From: Tubulanus polymorphus | Taxonomy: Eukaryota; Nemertea; Palaeonemertea; Tubulaniformes; Tubulanidae | Direction: 5' to 3' | Assembly: GCF_964204645.1 (NCBI RefSeq) | Contig: NC_134030.1 | Span: forward strand, 15,530,447 to 15,594,446 | DNA length: 64,000 bases | In this document: positions 1 to 11,421 of the stretch, one piece after another | How positions within the stretch are numbered: position 1 is the first letter of the stretch | Layout of the letters: each line of letters opens with the position of its first letter | The notes under the pieces: model-generated | Seen by the model: only the letters and a program-made list of their open reading frames with translations | What the model was told of the DNA's origin: nothing | Databases searched by the model: none | Translations under genes and position numbers: made by a program

Positions 1-361
1 AAAAAGGAGGGTTGAGGTATCAATGTATTAAATACGTATTAGATACGTATCAAATACGTATTAATGGTATTAAATACGTATTAATGGTATTAAATACATA
101 TTATGCTTTATTTCTGAAAATGAAGTAACAGAAGTAATTCATGTTTTAATTCATTCAAGTATGATATTCTAAATTCTTTACATTTGACTAGGATAATACA
201 AGAGTGATATTAGTTAGTTGGCTTATTCAATTAGAGAAACAATGAAATAATACAAGAGTGATACTAACAGTTAAAGTTATTGAATTTCTTGTTAAATCTA
301 TTTGAATTCTAGTCAATTCTTGTTAACCAATAGCGCGAATAGAAATCAAAAAGATTTAAAT

Positions 362-417
362 AAAAAAACAATAAGTTACTTTATCTAATACTAACTTATT
401 TAACTTATTGTTTTTTT
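362..417. terminator. Hairpin at the 3' end of the 400-591 gene
   Basis: Perfect 17-bp inverted arms (AAAAAAACAATAAGTTA at 362-378 and its complement at 401-417) are separated by 22 nt. The stop codon of the minus-strand gene at 400-591 lies inside the structure. A half-site of the same motif, AAAAAAACAATAACT, occurs after the HNH gene near 46072. A role in transcript end formation is inferred from position only. Confidence 0.35.
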
Positions 418-591
418 ATTTCTGTGATTGTTTCCATTTAACTTCTTTAATTTCTTGCTCAATTTTATATTTTCATTAATCAAATCCTTACTGATATTTT
501 CATAATAAAAGAAAAGCGCAGCCAATATTAATCCACCTGCTACTAAATAATGTTTCAAATCACTTTTCCCAGTTGGGATGAAACCATCCAT
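400..591 (-). CDS. Small single-pass membrane protein of Polinton A
   Basis: A 63-residue intact reading frame. Residues 1-13 are polar (MDGFIPTGKSDLK), residues about 16-29 form one hydrophobic segment (VAGGLILAALFFYY), and the tail is lysine- and asparagine-rich and could be helical. The start is supported by the TTAAATAAATG context that precedes most Polinton genes in this window. A broken homologue lies in remnant C at 6370-6556, so the gene is shared by two elements and is unlikely to be chance. Function is unknown; many Polintons encode small membrane proteins of this kind. I see no clear homologue in the 15.5-kb element, although 53688-53909 encodes a protein of similar size and layout. 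Confidence 0.7.
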   Translation of the reverse strand: MDGFIPTGKSDLKHYLVAGGLILAALFFYYENISKDLINENIKLSKKLKKLNGNNHRNKKTIS

Positions 592-715
592 TTATTTAAG
601 AGGAAAATTAAACAGTTTATAAAATATTTGCTAGTTTTTAATTAAATATTTTATAATCATTTTAAAAATATTAAACTTTTAAATGATTAAATCAAATAAG
701 AATTAAATTTACAGC

Positions 716-1326
716 CAAACAATTTATCATTTCAACTGTCAAACAATTTATCATTTCAACAGTCGAACAATTTATCATTTCAACTGTCAAACAATTTATC
801 ATTTCAACTGACAAACAATTTATCATTTCAGCTGTCTTATCATTTCAACTGTCAAACAATTTATCATTTCAACTGTCAAACAATTTATCATTTCAACTGT
901 CAAACAATTTATCACTTCAACTGTCAAACAATTTATCATTTCAGCTGTCTTATCATTTCAACTGTCAAACAATTTATCATTTCAGCTGTCTTATCATTTC
1001 AACTGTCAAACAATTTATCATTTCAACTGTCAAACAATTTATCATTTCAACTGTCAAACAATTTATCATTTCAGCTGTCTTATCATTTCAACTGCCAAAC
1101 AATTTATCATTTCAACTGTCAAACAATTTATCATTTCAACTGTCAAACAATTTATCATTTCAACTGTCAAACAATTTAACATTTCAACTGTTAAACAATT
1201 TATCATTTCAACTGTCAAACAATTTATCATTTCAACTGTCAAACAATTTATCATTTCAACTGTCAAACAATTTATCATTTCAACTGTCAAACAATTTATC
1301 ATTTCAACTGTCAAACAATTTATCAA
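716..1326. repeat. 24-bp minisatellite inside Polinton A
   Basis: About 25 tandem copies of a unit containing TTCAACTGTCAAACAATTTA. Some copies are shortened by 6 bp to a form containing AGCTGTCTTATC. Because the unit is 24 bp, the minus strand reads as an 8-residue peptide repeat (MINCLTVE) for ten units at 1066-1326. The core TTCAACTGT also occurs in the Polinton terminal palindrome at 1427-1541. Confidence 0.95.
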
Positions 1327-1426
1327 ATTATCAAAAATATGAATTATTACTCACACTTTACTCACACTTTTGTTATTAACGTTAATGATTTTAAAATATA
1401 TGAAATTCATGTAAATTATGTTCATT

Positions 1427-1541
1427 TACAGTTGAATTAGGAGTGTGCGCGACTAATTCAACTGTAAATTATTATTATTTTCATTTTTTTACGAGCTCGA
1501 CCTTTCGACCTTTGGTATGAAAGCCTATTATCCCTATTACT
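1427..1541. repeat. Terminus of Polinton A (half palindrome)
   Basis: The sequence from TTTACAGTTGAATTAGG to CCCTATTACT matches the outer part of the terminal inverted repeats at 44251-44439 and 59528-59716. Only about 20 bp of the second palindrome arm remain on the inner side, so this copy has lost most of the inner arm. Confidence 0.85.
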
Positions 1542-3529
1542 GATAAGTAGTCGAATCTGAGTGAAGATAGATTTTTGTTAAAAATAAATTGGATAAAAAA
1601 TAATCGCGACGATTACAAGAGGGTTTTCTGTGAAACAACAGAAAAGCCTAATTTAGATAGATATTCAATTGATACGAAAAAATTCCAGGAGCCCAGAGAT
1701 GCATATGGGTTGCGGTGTTATCGCAGAATCACGGAATCGCAGAATTTTCCAAAAGCATGGAATTTCTTCATTTTCACTGCCGGGTATGTAAACATCGGTT
1801 ATCGAAGTTAATTGCGATCTAGGTAGATCCGTATATTATCAGTTTGGGGATTGAGCACAGATGCTCTAGGTCTGGCCGTAGTTTTAGATGGTTGCAAACA
1901 TATAATGTGCTCCAACCAAACATGTACCGGTTCGTTGAAAATTATTTACATATAAACCGCCATCAAGTACCGACAACACGTTTTTTAAGACCCAAGGAAT
2001 CAACACGAGTAGCAACAGTAAAACAGCTTTCTCTTAAAAAAGAAGCCATTTTATAATCTTACATACCATTCAACTGTTACAGGCACTTCTAGAAACACCA
2101 AACTCGCATAAATAATTCACAATTAAGATGCACGCCACGCATGAAAAATCATGGGATATTTCTCTTGATTGTTTGAATACATACCTCAGTTTGGTCTTAA
2201 TAACACTAGTGAAATAGTGCAGTCCAAATAAACCATCAGTTTCATATCCATTTTACAATGCAGCATAAACTAAATTATCTTAAGTCGCCTCACCCGACTC
2301 ACAGCCTTGGGTACAGGCCCGATACTATGTGGGGTCAGCGGTCAATGGTAAATTTAGTGCCTAGGTTCTCCATTTTCTCGTTGGGAAGAATCCTTAATTT
2401 GTTGAGTGACGGTAATAATGAATTATCACATAGGCCTACCGGGTACCGGTAATGAAAACATGAGTCCGGTACCCTGAAGAATGAAGAAATTCCGTGTTTT
2501 TTTTAATTCCGTGATTTTGTGATATGACAACACCGATTAATGCTGGTATTGTATGTACACGTGTTCCGTGTTCCATAGCGAGTATAATATATATTATATT
2601 ATAATATATATTATGTAGGGGCAGACAGGCAGACTTGTAGACAGACAGACATACAGACGGATTTGCTCGAAAGATAGATAATAAATATTACAGCACGCAC
2701 CTATGCATGCGACGCTGGGCATATAGGCGAACTATGGGGAAGCAGTACAGTGCTGAGAATTTTGCTAAGTGTACTTTAATATCTCCCTAGAAGCCGATTG
2801 AAATATGTACCATCACCTTGGCCGACTGAGCCGATTTAAACAACTCGTTTATTCTCTTAGTCTGCAATGGGGTAGACCCCTGCCTTCCTGCACAATTTCA
2901 AAGGTATATAACAATCTGGTATCGCGATATAACAGAAAATACATGCAGCTTACTAAATATGAGATGCATTTCCATTCCATAGACTTTATCTCAGCAATAC
3001 CGGCTGTTAGCTGCCAATATCTACCGAAACTGAACAATAGAAAAAACGGAATGAGGTCAAAATCATGAATTGGGCGGAAACTAAACATTTTTTTAACGGA
3101 ACGGTTTAGAACTAGTGTATACATATATCAATACATTTCTAGATGAAGTGTCAGTTAACCCTTTAACGCTTTGCCTTTAGTTTTGGGGTTAGGGGTTTTA
3201 GTGAAAATTAGGATTTGGGGTTGGAAGCTTTGATTATTTTGAGGAATTTTGACGTTTAGGCCAGTGGATATGGTAAATATGGCAGCCCGGGCATATCTAC
3301 TTTATCTGCAAAATGCTCGCACAACGGGTGTTGAAAATATCATACTTTATATCATCTCCGTGTTTATATTATCTGGCGGCATTGGTTTAATTGCGGGATT
3401 GCCATCACAGCTGTCAAGCGATCCATTTTGTCCTACTCTCCCCTGTCAAGAAGTGTTTCCCAACGATTCTCTTGTTTTCCCTACCTTTACCCCTACGATT
3501 CTTACCTCCTTTACCCCTACGATTCTTAC
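1542..3529. other. Host intergenic or intronic DNA, no gene recognised
   Basis: I see no convincing exon. The stretch contains a short hairpin repeat (1620-1649), an AT palindrome of alternating TATAATATAT type near 2583-2617, and a degenerate AGAC/CAGACA microsatellite at about 2625-2660. Further exons of the minus-strand transporter gene should lie downstream of 3530, but I could not find one here. Confidence 0.5.
1620..1649. repeat. Short hairpin repeat, copy 1
   Basis: AGGGTTTTCTGT, a 6-nt loop, then the complementary arm with one mismatch (ACAGAAAAGCCT). The same hairpin recurs at 39518-39547, 60932-60961 and 60986-61015. Confidence 0.8.
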
Positions 3530-6500
3530 CTCCCTCGATGGAACCTACGGCCACACCTTGAACGAAGAACATCATCGCAACCAGAATGAAGGAATCGCTC
3601 CACCCGCAAATAGCAGTGCTTGTAGCGCAAATCACTGATATAGCACACAATAATAGCTGAAAGCGAAACATAATGGATTTGTTAGCGGAGCGATACCTGC
3701 CTTAACAGATGTGTACATGGCGTAATCTAATTGTCCAATGAGTTGATGAGCCAATGAGAAGATGGGAAGATTGCCCAATATCTACAACAATGATTGCTCA
3801 TCTCAATAATTCAGCGTGTTACATCATCTTATTTGTTGATTTCATTTGAATGACCTTCCAAAGAAAAAATGGCTACCACCGTAATCCTCCTTTATAGCAT
3901 CATCAAATGCGTAATTTGATAAATCATTGAATGCCCCCGAAGTGAATGTTTATCTTTAATACATATCCCGACGACAACAATGAAGAGAATGAGGTAAACG
4001 ATTACCCAATGGCGTGTACTTTTTATATTGAAAAGATTGTTCCCTTCGTGAAACCGCAATATGACTTCAAATTACACAGGCGTATAATCATCAAATGATA
4101 CAACTTATCTTTACAAAATTGGTCTCGGATTTTTTTTTTTCGTATGAAATCAAATCTTTGTGAATACAGTCACCAAAAAATGTTAATTTGTATGGATTTA
4201 TGATGGCTAGACAATATGACTTAATTGCGCAAGTATAATTTCATTAGTTCTAAAAAAATAGTTCGGTACCTAGTTATATCCACATCACGACGCCGATATC
4301 GCATGCTCAATATTTGTTCATCTTTCATATGGAGTTTAAATGGACATTTATCCTTCCAAATCTAGATATTAGCCTAAAACAGCCTTTCCCATGAAAAATT
4401 TACCAAAATTGAAATCCCTGGTATCATCAATAATAATTACCTTTAGACTTGCCCAAGATTGAAAGTAAGACGTCTACTTTTAAAATGAGCTAATGTTTGT
4501 TAAATGTCCTTCATGAATGGCTGAGTATCCAGGGAGAAACATACTAGATAATAGGATGGGTATATCAAAACTGTGGGTAGTTGAGTGTTGAATGGGTAGT
4601 GTAGTGTGATTTGTATGCATTTGTGGCCAGCACACAGATCACAACGATCATAATTAGTGTAGGCAGAGGCAACATATGAAATGAGGTTATAAAATATTCA
4701 GTTTATTTCCAAACCACATTTTCCAATTCATGTCTTTGAAAGAATTGTATAATTCAGATTTCATCTTTTATTTTCGATCACTCGTCATCGTACGAGATAC
4801 TTATTTTCCATTTCATGCACGAGCGGGGAGGCCGATCGCATGTGCGATCATTTGAAGACTTTACGACTATTCCTTTTGTTTGATCCTCAAAAAGGGTATG
4901 AGTTGTAATATACGAATGACAAACGTGGCAAAAAATAAATATTTCAAAATTTTTCATATGTTCAAAGACCCATCTTAACCACTGGAGGTCGCCCAATAAA
5001 CACGTCGAAACACTAAATACACGATTGAAAATGCAAGTCAGATATTGATTTAATCACGTAGAAGTAAAATCGTAGAAAAGGTGCCCACGTTGGCGGGTTC
5101 GGTTAGGCTATTTGACGGTGTTTTGTTTGTAGGTTGAGAGCCGCGAACTGTATTTACAAACAGAATGGGGAGCATGTACACTGCAAACAAGATGGCGGAA
5201 ACTCTTGTGAAAAAGTAGCGTCCAAGGCAACCTTCGCGGCCAAACATACTGATCGTAAACGTGCGATTCTTTATCGGCACTTTATAGCGGATAAATTTTG
5301 AATATGCACAAAAAATATGTATGATATTTGGCACTTATTACCAGTTTCAATGTTTCGCCATTCTCGCGAAGTTTTCAACAACACGGAAGTAACATGTGGT
5401 AAATCATGACTTGAATTGTATGACTACCTACCACCCCAGTAATTAGAAAATGTGGGTTTCATACGAGAGGTCGACAAATCACTCATCACCACTTTTAAAT
5501 TTTTGTTCCTTATAAATGGGAGACAGAAAAGTATAAAGTATTCTTAGCGTCAATAAATAACAAAATAACACCTTTACCTAATACTTTTATTAAAAAGTAA
5601 AATAATTTAGATTTTTCTATATTAAATTTATGAGTAAAGAGTGAGTGAAATAATTGAGATTTTTAACATAAAATATGGTAAAATAGTTAAATTTTTAAGA
5701 AAAAAGTAAAATAATTACATTTTTTAATATGAACAGTGAAAATAAAGTGTGAGTGAAATATTTTAGATCTTTTGATATTAAAAATGTTAGTTAAGTGCGA
5801 GTAAAAATAATAAAGATTTTTCAATATAAATAATCTAGAAAATTCATTTCAATGAGATTTTTGGTTTATAAATGAAAGAAGAAATCGAATTCAATTTTCA
5901 CTGTTTAACATTAAAAACTACATCATCTCAGCAAAAAATCTAGTGTTTTGAAGACAATATAAAATTGATTATATTACTGTTATTAATCAAATATTATCAA
6001 ATGAAATATATTTAATTACTGAACCAATAGATACTTAGGATAATGGCGTCAAAAGCCCGAAAATATGTAGTATAGTGTTAAATTATAACGATAATTCAGA
6101 TAAAAACATAATTAATATTGCTAAAATTCCTTCTGATGAAAGAAAAACTGATATGATAAAAACGACAATTATATTATTTTAACTGCGATCATTATCTATA
6201 ATTATCTATAATGAAAATACATAAAATATTGAAATTTAATGTGATTTAGAAAATGAATTCAATATATTAAATCCTAATGAAGAAACATTGTTATTATGGG
6301 GTAAATATTAAAAATTACAATATTTAGAATATTTAAAAGCATCCGATTCAATAACTTTCTTATCATTATTACCGTTCTTATGATTATTTCCATTTTTAAT
6401 ATTAAATTTTTCCAATTTCTTACTCATTTAAATATTTTCATTTATTAAATCTTTTGAAATATTTACATTATAAAAATATAATGCAATAAATATTAAACCT

Positions 6501-9500
6501 CCTGCATCTAAATAATGCTTTAAGTCACTAATTCCTGTTGGTATGAAACCATCGCTTTATTTAAGAAAAAAAGTAAAAGATTAATTAATTTTTGAAACAT
6601 ATAAATTAATATTTGATAGTTCTAATTTTGACATTGCATTAATTATTATTTCATTATTTCAAATTTTATATATTTGAAACATATAATTTAATATTTAAGA
6701 TTAAATCTTAATATCTTATCAATAATTATTGAAATATTAAACTTTCACACATTTGAAAGATACAATTTTATTATTTCATTTTTATATTTCATCATTATTT
6801 TAATATTAAACCTTTATGTATTTAAAATATATAATTTGATATTAAAGATTTAATTTTGATATTCTATTAATCATTTTAAGATATTAAACTTTTATACATT
6901 TGAAACATACAATCTAATATTTAAAATGTTTAACTTTTATATATTTGAAACATATGATTTCATTAACTCTAATATTTTATTCTTTTTGAAATGTTCAACT
7001 TTTTAGATTTGAATAATTTTATGATTTCATTGTAATATTTTATTAATCATTATTCTTATATTCAACTTTTATACATTTGATGCGTATAATCTCACATTCA
7101 AGATTTAGTTTTAATACTTCATTAATCATTTTTAAAATATCAAACTTTTATCAATTTGAAACAAACAATTCAATTTCAATATCTTATTATTAAAATGTTC
7201 AATTCTTATATATTTGAAAGATACAATTTTATGATTTAATTTCATTATTTCACTAATTATTTATTTGATATTTTACTTTTAAATATTTGAAAAATATAAT
7301 TTTATATTTAAAATTCAATTTCAATATTTCATTATCATTTTAAATATTAAACTTTTACATGTTTAAGCCAAATAATTTAATAAAGATTCGACTTCAATAT
7401 TTTATTAATCACTTTTAAAATATTAAACTTTTTTACATTTGAAACATACAATTTAACATTTAAGATTTAATTTTAATATTTCATTATCATTTTACATATA
7501 AAATTTTTTTATATTCAAAACATACAATTGAATATTTAAGATTTAATTTTAATATTCTATTATTATTTAAATGTTTAACTTGTATATATTTGAAACATAT
7601 AATTCAATAATTCAATATGTTAATATTTCGACCTAATACCGAATTATTACTCTTTTCATAGTTTTTATGTTTAATTGTTTCATAATGCTTTGATTTATGT
7701 AATTTTAAATATTCACCTCCAGAATAACAATATATTTTTTCATTAGGATTTAATTTTCTAAATTCATTTTCTAAATCACATTGAAGCGCAATATTTTTAA
7801 AAGATTTATTATTTCCTAAATCGCATTGAATTGCAATATCTTTAAAAAATTCCAATATTAGATTTATTATATAAGATAGTATTTTCATTATAAATATATG
7901 TTTATTATCAAACTCAAAATAATATAATTGTCGTTTTTTGATTCTTAAGTTTATCAAGTCATAACCTGTTGGAAGTATTATATCACTTTTTCTTTCATTA
8001 AAAGGAATTGTAAGAACATTTAATGTTTTCATCTAAATTGCCTTTATAATTTAACACTGTCCTAAATATTTTAGGGTTAAGCGTATCTATTAGTTCTGTA
8101 ATTGAATATATTTAATTAAATAATATTTGATTAATTACAGTTATATTATCAATATTATATTGGCATCCAAACACTAGATTTTTTGCTGAGATATAACTTT
8201 TGATGTTAAACAGTAAAATTAGTAAATATTTTCTTTTATTTCAATTTTAAATTCGATCTCTTCTTTCATTCATAAATCAAAAATTTTATCAAAATGAATT
8301 TTTCGATGATTTATTTTGAAAAATCTAAATTATTTTTACTCACATTTTACTAACATTTTCAATATTAAAAAATCTAAATTATGTAACTCACACTTTACTT
8401 ACACTTCATATTGAAAAATCTAAATTATTTTACTTTTTTAATAAAAAATCTAACTATTTCACTACATTTTTGTTCAAAATCTTAATTATTTTCCTCATAT
8501 TTTACTCACACTTTTTATATCGAAAATCCTTAATCATTTTATTCACACTTTTAATATCTTTAGATCTAAATTATTTTTACTCACACTTTTCATATTTCAA
8601 AATTTTATTATTCTATTAACGCATTTATATCGATTATTTCGGAGGAAAAGCAAAGAAAATTGATTTTTTAAATTTTGTAACCTATTTTTATTTTTGAATT
8701 TGCTGATATTTTTCCACCATATTTAGTTTTTTTTTCTAATATCAATAATTCATGCTCAATTTCTTGTGTTACATCGGCTAATTTTTTTATTTCATATTGT
8801 TTTTTTGCTGGTTTTGTTTAGTTATTTATTGGCGCTAAGAATACTTTTCTGTCTCCCATTTATAAAGAAAATTAAAAGTGATGAGTGATTCGTCAACCTC
8901 TTGACCTCAGGTATGAAACCCACATTCTGATTACTCACCCCTCATCATTGTTCCAAAACCAAACGTACCGCAATGATTACCAACAAGTAATAATATTTTA
9001 GAAATGGCCATAATTTTAACTTGAGTTGTATATCATTATTATTTTTCTATTGTGATTGCTTTAATGTTTTTCTAAATGGCCATTAAGGCTTCATATTTTG
9101 TCTGCAGTTCACTGCAAATAGTTATGTAACTACGCAAATTGATATGTTTTGGCCGCTGTACACTCAATCGGAACAGTCCGTGACTAGTTTCACTACGGCA
9201 TTATCATTGATTAACATCGCTCTATCACATCATCAAGTTATATTTGGCCTTGAAACCCTCATAACTGCTGCTTCGCGTAAATCCCACGCTTAGGTGCAAC
9301 CGCGTGGAGTGGAGCCAGTATGTCGAGCATAGGGAATGCCTTTGATTTCCATTTGCCTCACTTTTCTATTCCACGTTTCAAATCCATAAAATACACTAGC
9401 AAGTCAGGTAAAACTGGTCAAAGCGGCTTAATTTTGTCTTAAGGACCCCTAACCTGAGTGTTTTTATAACAGAAAATAAACTAATTAATAACATTTTCAG

Positions 9501-10532
9501 ACTTTCGGCATTTTAAGAGTTAATCGATCGTGGCAAGTACCCTGAGCACCATTCCATGTCCAGGATTCTTCTTATCATCTGATAAGGTTCCCATGAGCCT
9601 TACGTATAATAGTTTAATAAACGATACTGATCATGCTTAGTTCATTAATTTCATGTGACTGCTCTCTTTGGTTTACAACCCGGAATTTAAGCTGAAGCAC
9701 GTAATTAAGCTGCTGTTACCAATTAATCGTGCCTTGTTGACTTTCAATTGGTATAAATGGAAGAATTCTGAGCATGGGAAATCAGGGCACTTTCTTGAAC
9801 GCCGTGAGACTCAGCCATTCATGAAGGGAATCTATCAAACATTAGCTGATTTGAAAGAGTAAAATGTATTACCTTCAATCTGGAATGATTAACAAGAATA
9901 TTATTTACGAAAAAAGGCTAAATTCGGTATATTTTTGTGGGGTAGCAATTCACTTGTAGCTAATCGCCAATAGCGTTCGTGGAAAATTAATCATTTTGGA
10001 GAAAAGATCATTTAAACAAATTTTAGGCTAGAAGAAATGTATGAGTAAATACAATGAGTGAACGTTAAAGCCTTAATTCCCCAGGTTTGAACGCTTGGGT
10101 ACGGGTTCGGCAACAGTTAGTTGATATCTGCGTGAATAGAAATGATGCCACGCGACGGCTCATTGCTTTCACCGTATGAATTAGGTCAGAATTGTCACCG
10201 TAAGGGATGGTGCAAAAACTACAAACCTTATGGTTAAATCTTGCAAAAAGTCCACCAGATGTAGCTGTGCCAATGAATATACCGATTCCTTGAGTTAGAA
10301 AGACTAATGAAATGATGGTTACGTGAACTTGAGTTTTCGCTGCCAGATCAAACAGTGTTGGCCCGATTATATTAAAAACACAGCCCTGCAACGATGATAC
10401 GATTGCAAATAAATTTATAAATGATACATACATGCATGCACGCACGCACGCACGCACAGACACCCACACACACCACACACACACCACACACACACCACAC
10501 ACACACCACACACACACCACACACACACCACA

Positions 10533-10584
<52 letters not shown>

Positions 10585-10754
10585 ACACACACACACCACA
10601 CCACACCACACCACACGCACGCACGCACGCACATACATACATACATACATGGGGAAATGTTGCCACCCGTTCAGACCAATTTAACATTACTCACCACTGA
10701 AACAAAACTCATACATAACCAGAACGTGACGATATATTTCCCGGCGGCTATCAT
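3530..10754 (-). CDS. MFS transporter gene, NaGLT1/MFSD4-like, 5' exons
   Basis: Three exons can be placed: 10754-10695 (ATG start, 20 codons, donor GTGAGT), 10385-10227 (53 codons, acceptor TTGCAG, donor GTTTGT) and 3656-3530 (127 bp, acceptor TTTCAG, donor GTAAGA). Phases agree: exons 1 and 2 join in phase 0, and exon 2 into 3 in phase 0. The product starts with one membrane segment (YIVTFWLCMSFVSV), followed by GPTLFDLAAKTQ, then a segment ending GGLFARFNHK, then further membrane segments ending FFVQGVAVG. This order resembles the N-terminal half of sodium-dependent glucose transporter 1 and MFSD4 proteins (GPTLLDL, then a loop ending in RFN, then a membrane helix ending in a GxxxG-like turn). 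Such proteins move sugars or small solutes across the plasma membrane. The rest of the gene is not seen: only about 115 of an expected 450-500 residues are present. Intron 1 holds a CA microsatellite, and intron 2 (6.6 kb) holds Polinton remnant C. The family is well supported; the substrate is not. Confidence 0.72.
3657..5431. other. Intron 2 of the transporter gene, distal part
   Basis: No further exon or repeat recognised. Close to the exon 3 donor a 24-bp sequence containing the donor (TACGATTCTTACCTCC on the plus strand) is duplicated at 3494-3535, so two potential GTAAGA donors stand side by side. A minus-strand open frame at 5050-5334 has a hydrophobic stretch, but no homology or splice context that I trust. 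Confidence 0.4.
5438..5620. repeat. Left terminal inverted repeat of Polinton C
   Basis: This pairs with the reverse complement of about 8750-8935: AGTAATTAG..TGTGGGTTTCATAC, CACTCATCAC, TATAAATGGGAGACAG and ATTCTTAGCG occur in both. The same terminal family begins Polinton remnant B at 20956. The first six bases AGTAAT are shared with the other terminal family at 44251 and 59716. Confidence 0.85.
5870..6312 (+). pseudogene. Broken copy of the Polinton left-end gene
   Basis: Fragments of translation match the middle of the plus-strand gene at 44519-45414: a stretch like 'IINQILSNE', then a threonine/glutamate-rich part, then a tail like 'LNPNEETLLLWGKY'. Several stops and frameshifts interrupt it. 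An inverted counterpart stands at the opposite end of the element (7604-8260), so it is part of the long terminal inversion. Function unknown. Confidence 0.6.
6370..6556 (-). pseudogene. Broken small membrane-protein gene of Polinton C
   Basis: Homologue of the intact gene at 400-591: the minus strand reads DGFIPTG, then SDLKHYL, then a hydrophobic run and ISKDLINENI. The start codon is replaced by AGC (6554-6556) and an in-frame TAA interrupts it at 6428-6430. The TTAAATAAAG sequence before the lost start still resembles the motif that precedes other Polinton genes. Confidence 0.75.
6580..7610. repeat. AT-rich minisatellite of about 70 bp in Polinton C
   Basis: Roughly 14 diverged units containing ATTAAACTTTTATACATTTG, AAACATACAATTTAATATT and TAAGATTTAATTTTAATATT. 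A related stretch stands at 600-700 in remnant A, suggesting it is an old part of this Polinton family and not host DNA. Confidence 0.85.
7604..8032 (-). CDS. Polinton end gene, C-terminal part (unknown function)
   Basis: A 142-residue open frame related to the last two thirds of the broken gene at 44519-45414. Shared features are a block 'LRIKKRQLYY', two copies of an IQCDL-like motif (AIQCDLGNN, ALQCDLEN), the phrase LNPNEKIYC and a C-terminal part with Cys and His that in the other copy looks like a small zinc-binding knuckle. The upstream part of the gene, 8033-8270, is present but broken by stops, so the ATG at 8032 is probably internal. No known function; position at the element end suggests a replication- or termini-related role, but this is inference only. 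Confidence 0.55.
   Translation of the reverse strand: MKTLNVLTIPFNERKSDIILPTGYDLINLRIKKRQLYYFEFDNKHIFIMKILSYIINLILEFFKDIAIQCDLGNNKSFKNIALQCDLENEFRKLNPNEKIYCYSGGEYLKLHKSKHYETIKHKNYEKSNNSVLGRNINILNY
8942..10226. other. Intron 2 of the transporter gene, proximal part
   Basis: No gene or known repeat recognised. Short open frames here lack splice sites and homology. Confidence 0.4.
10424..10660. repeat. Compound CA/GCAC microsatellite
   Basis: ACACACC and CA runs bordered by GCAC and ATAC repeats (GCACGCACGCACGC on both sides, CATACATACATACAT on the right). It lies in the first intron of the transporter gene (10386-10694). Overlapping Cys/Val- or His/Thr-rich open frames across it are products of the repeat. 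Confidence 0.97.
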
Positions 10755-11421
10755 GATTGCAATTTACAGAACTGTATTGCCTTAGCTGCTGTCTTGCTGT
10801 GCGAATGGATAGTTGGTTGGCTTCTGGTTAGTTGGTTGACTACGTAGTGTATGTTTGCGGCCATGGATCGAAACCCCAAATAGGAAACTGGCGAGCCGTG
10901 TTCAGGACAATATCGTGGACACCAAAATAACGGATAACGCTATAATGCGCAAAGGCCACTGGTGCATGGTTCGTTTTTCCTTGATTTGAACACTAGATGG
11001 TACAACCATACGTTCCTTTCTACACATAGTGAAAATTAATTATTCTTAGGATTGGTTGACGCCTATCATGTCAATTACGATGCGCGTAAAATGGCCGTAA
11101 GCGAAAAAAGATCCGGCGCTTCTCATTTTCATAGTAAATTCAAACTGAAACTCCGTCCACGTAAGACATTTGACGGAGCCGAAAATTCGATGAAGTTTCG
11201 ACGACATAGCATTCTACAATTCCCAGCAACATAGCGTCGCCAGATTTTGATTTAACGGTCCAAAAAGTTATTTCATCGCTTTTATGCTCTTTGATGGAAG
11301 GGGAAAACTTAAACAATCGCGAAGGGATACTTTTATACTCATACTGCTCAACGAATAAAATTGATAGACTGGTGATAGTAAATAAACGTTCGAAGAATCT
11401 TCTCCAGTTGATAAATGCTTT
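10755..11421. other. Upstream region of the transporter gene
   Basis: This lies just 5' of the transporter start on the minus strand and would hold its promoter or 5' untranslated exons. I see no TATA box or other element clear enough to call. No gene is seen in either strand. Confidence 0.35.

Larger units (their letters stand above)
1..1541. mobile_element. Polinton remnant A (right-hand end only)
   Basis: This segment ends at 1541 with the same terminal sequence found at both ends of the 15.5-kb Polinton at 44251-59716. Inside it are a small membrane-protein gene (400-591), a 24-bp minisatellite (716-1326) and a stretch near 1350-1375 with ACTCACACTTT motifs, which also occur below the ends of remnant C. 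Bases 1-340 are AT-rich with short ATACGTATTA repeats and no gene I can recognise. The other end lies outside the window. A 6-bp target duplication cannot be tested here; the flank after 1541 begins GATAAG. Confidence 0.8.
5432..8941. mobile_element. Polinton remnant C, internally deleted, with target duplication
   Basis: The element runs from AGTAATTAGAAAATGTGGG (5438) to the inverted copy ending CTGATTACT (8935). It is flanked on both sides by CACCCC (5432-5437 and 8936-8941), a perfect 6-bp duplication as expected for Polintons. Its 3.5 kb consist of long inverted ends (roughly 5438-6312 against 8935-7640), a broken small-membrane-protein gene and an AT-rich minisatellite. Polymerase, integrase and capsid genes are absent, so it could move only with help. 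Next to both ends are diverged repeats containing AGTGTGAGTGAAATA on one side and its complement on the other (5620-5830, 8330-8600). Confidence 0.9.

Noticed and set aside
1066-1326. Peptide-repeat gene (MINCLTVE)n
   Set aside because: The 24-bp minisatellite gives this in one frame by length alone; the array outside 1066-1326 breaks frame by 18-bp units.
3249-3638. Plus-strand frame of 129 codons with a hydrophobic segment
   Set aside because: Its second half is antisense to the transporter exon at 3530-3656 and includes the duplicated splice-donor sequence; no homology.
10065-10785. Cys/Val-rich and His/Thr-rich open frames of about 90-190 codons
   Set aside because: They are translations of the CA microsatellite; the real coding part there is only the exon 10227-10385.
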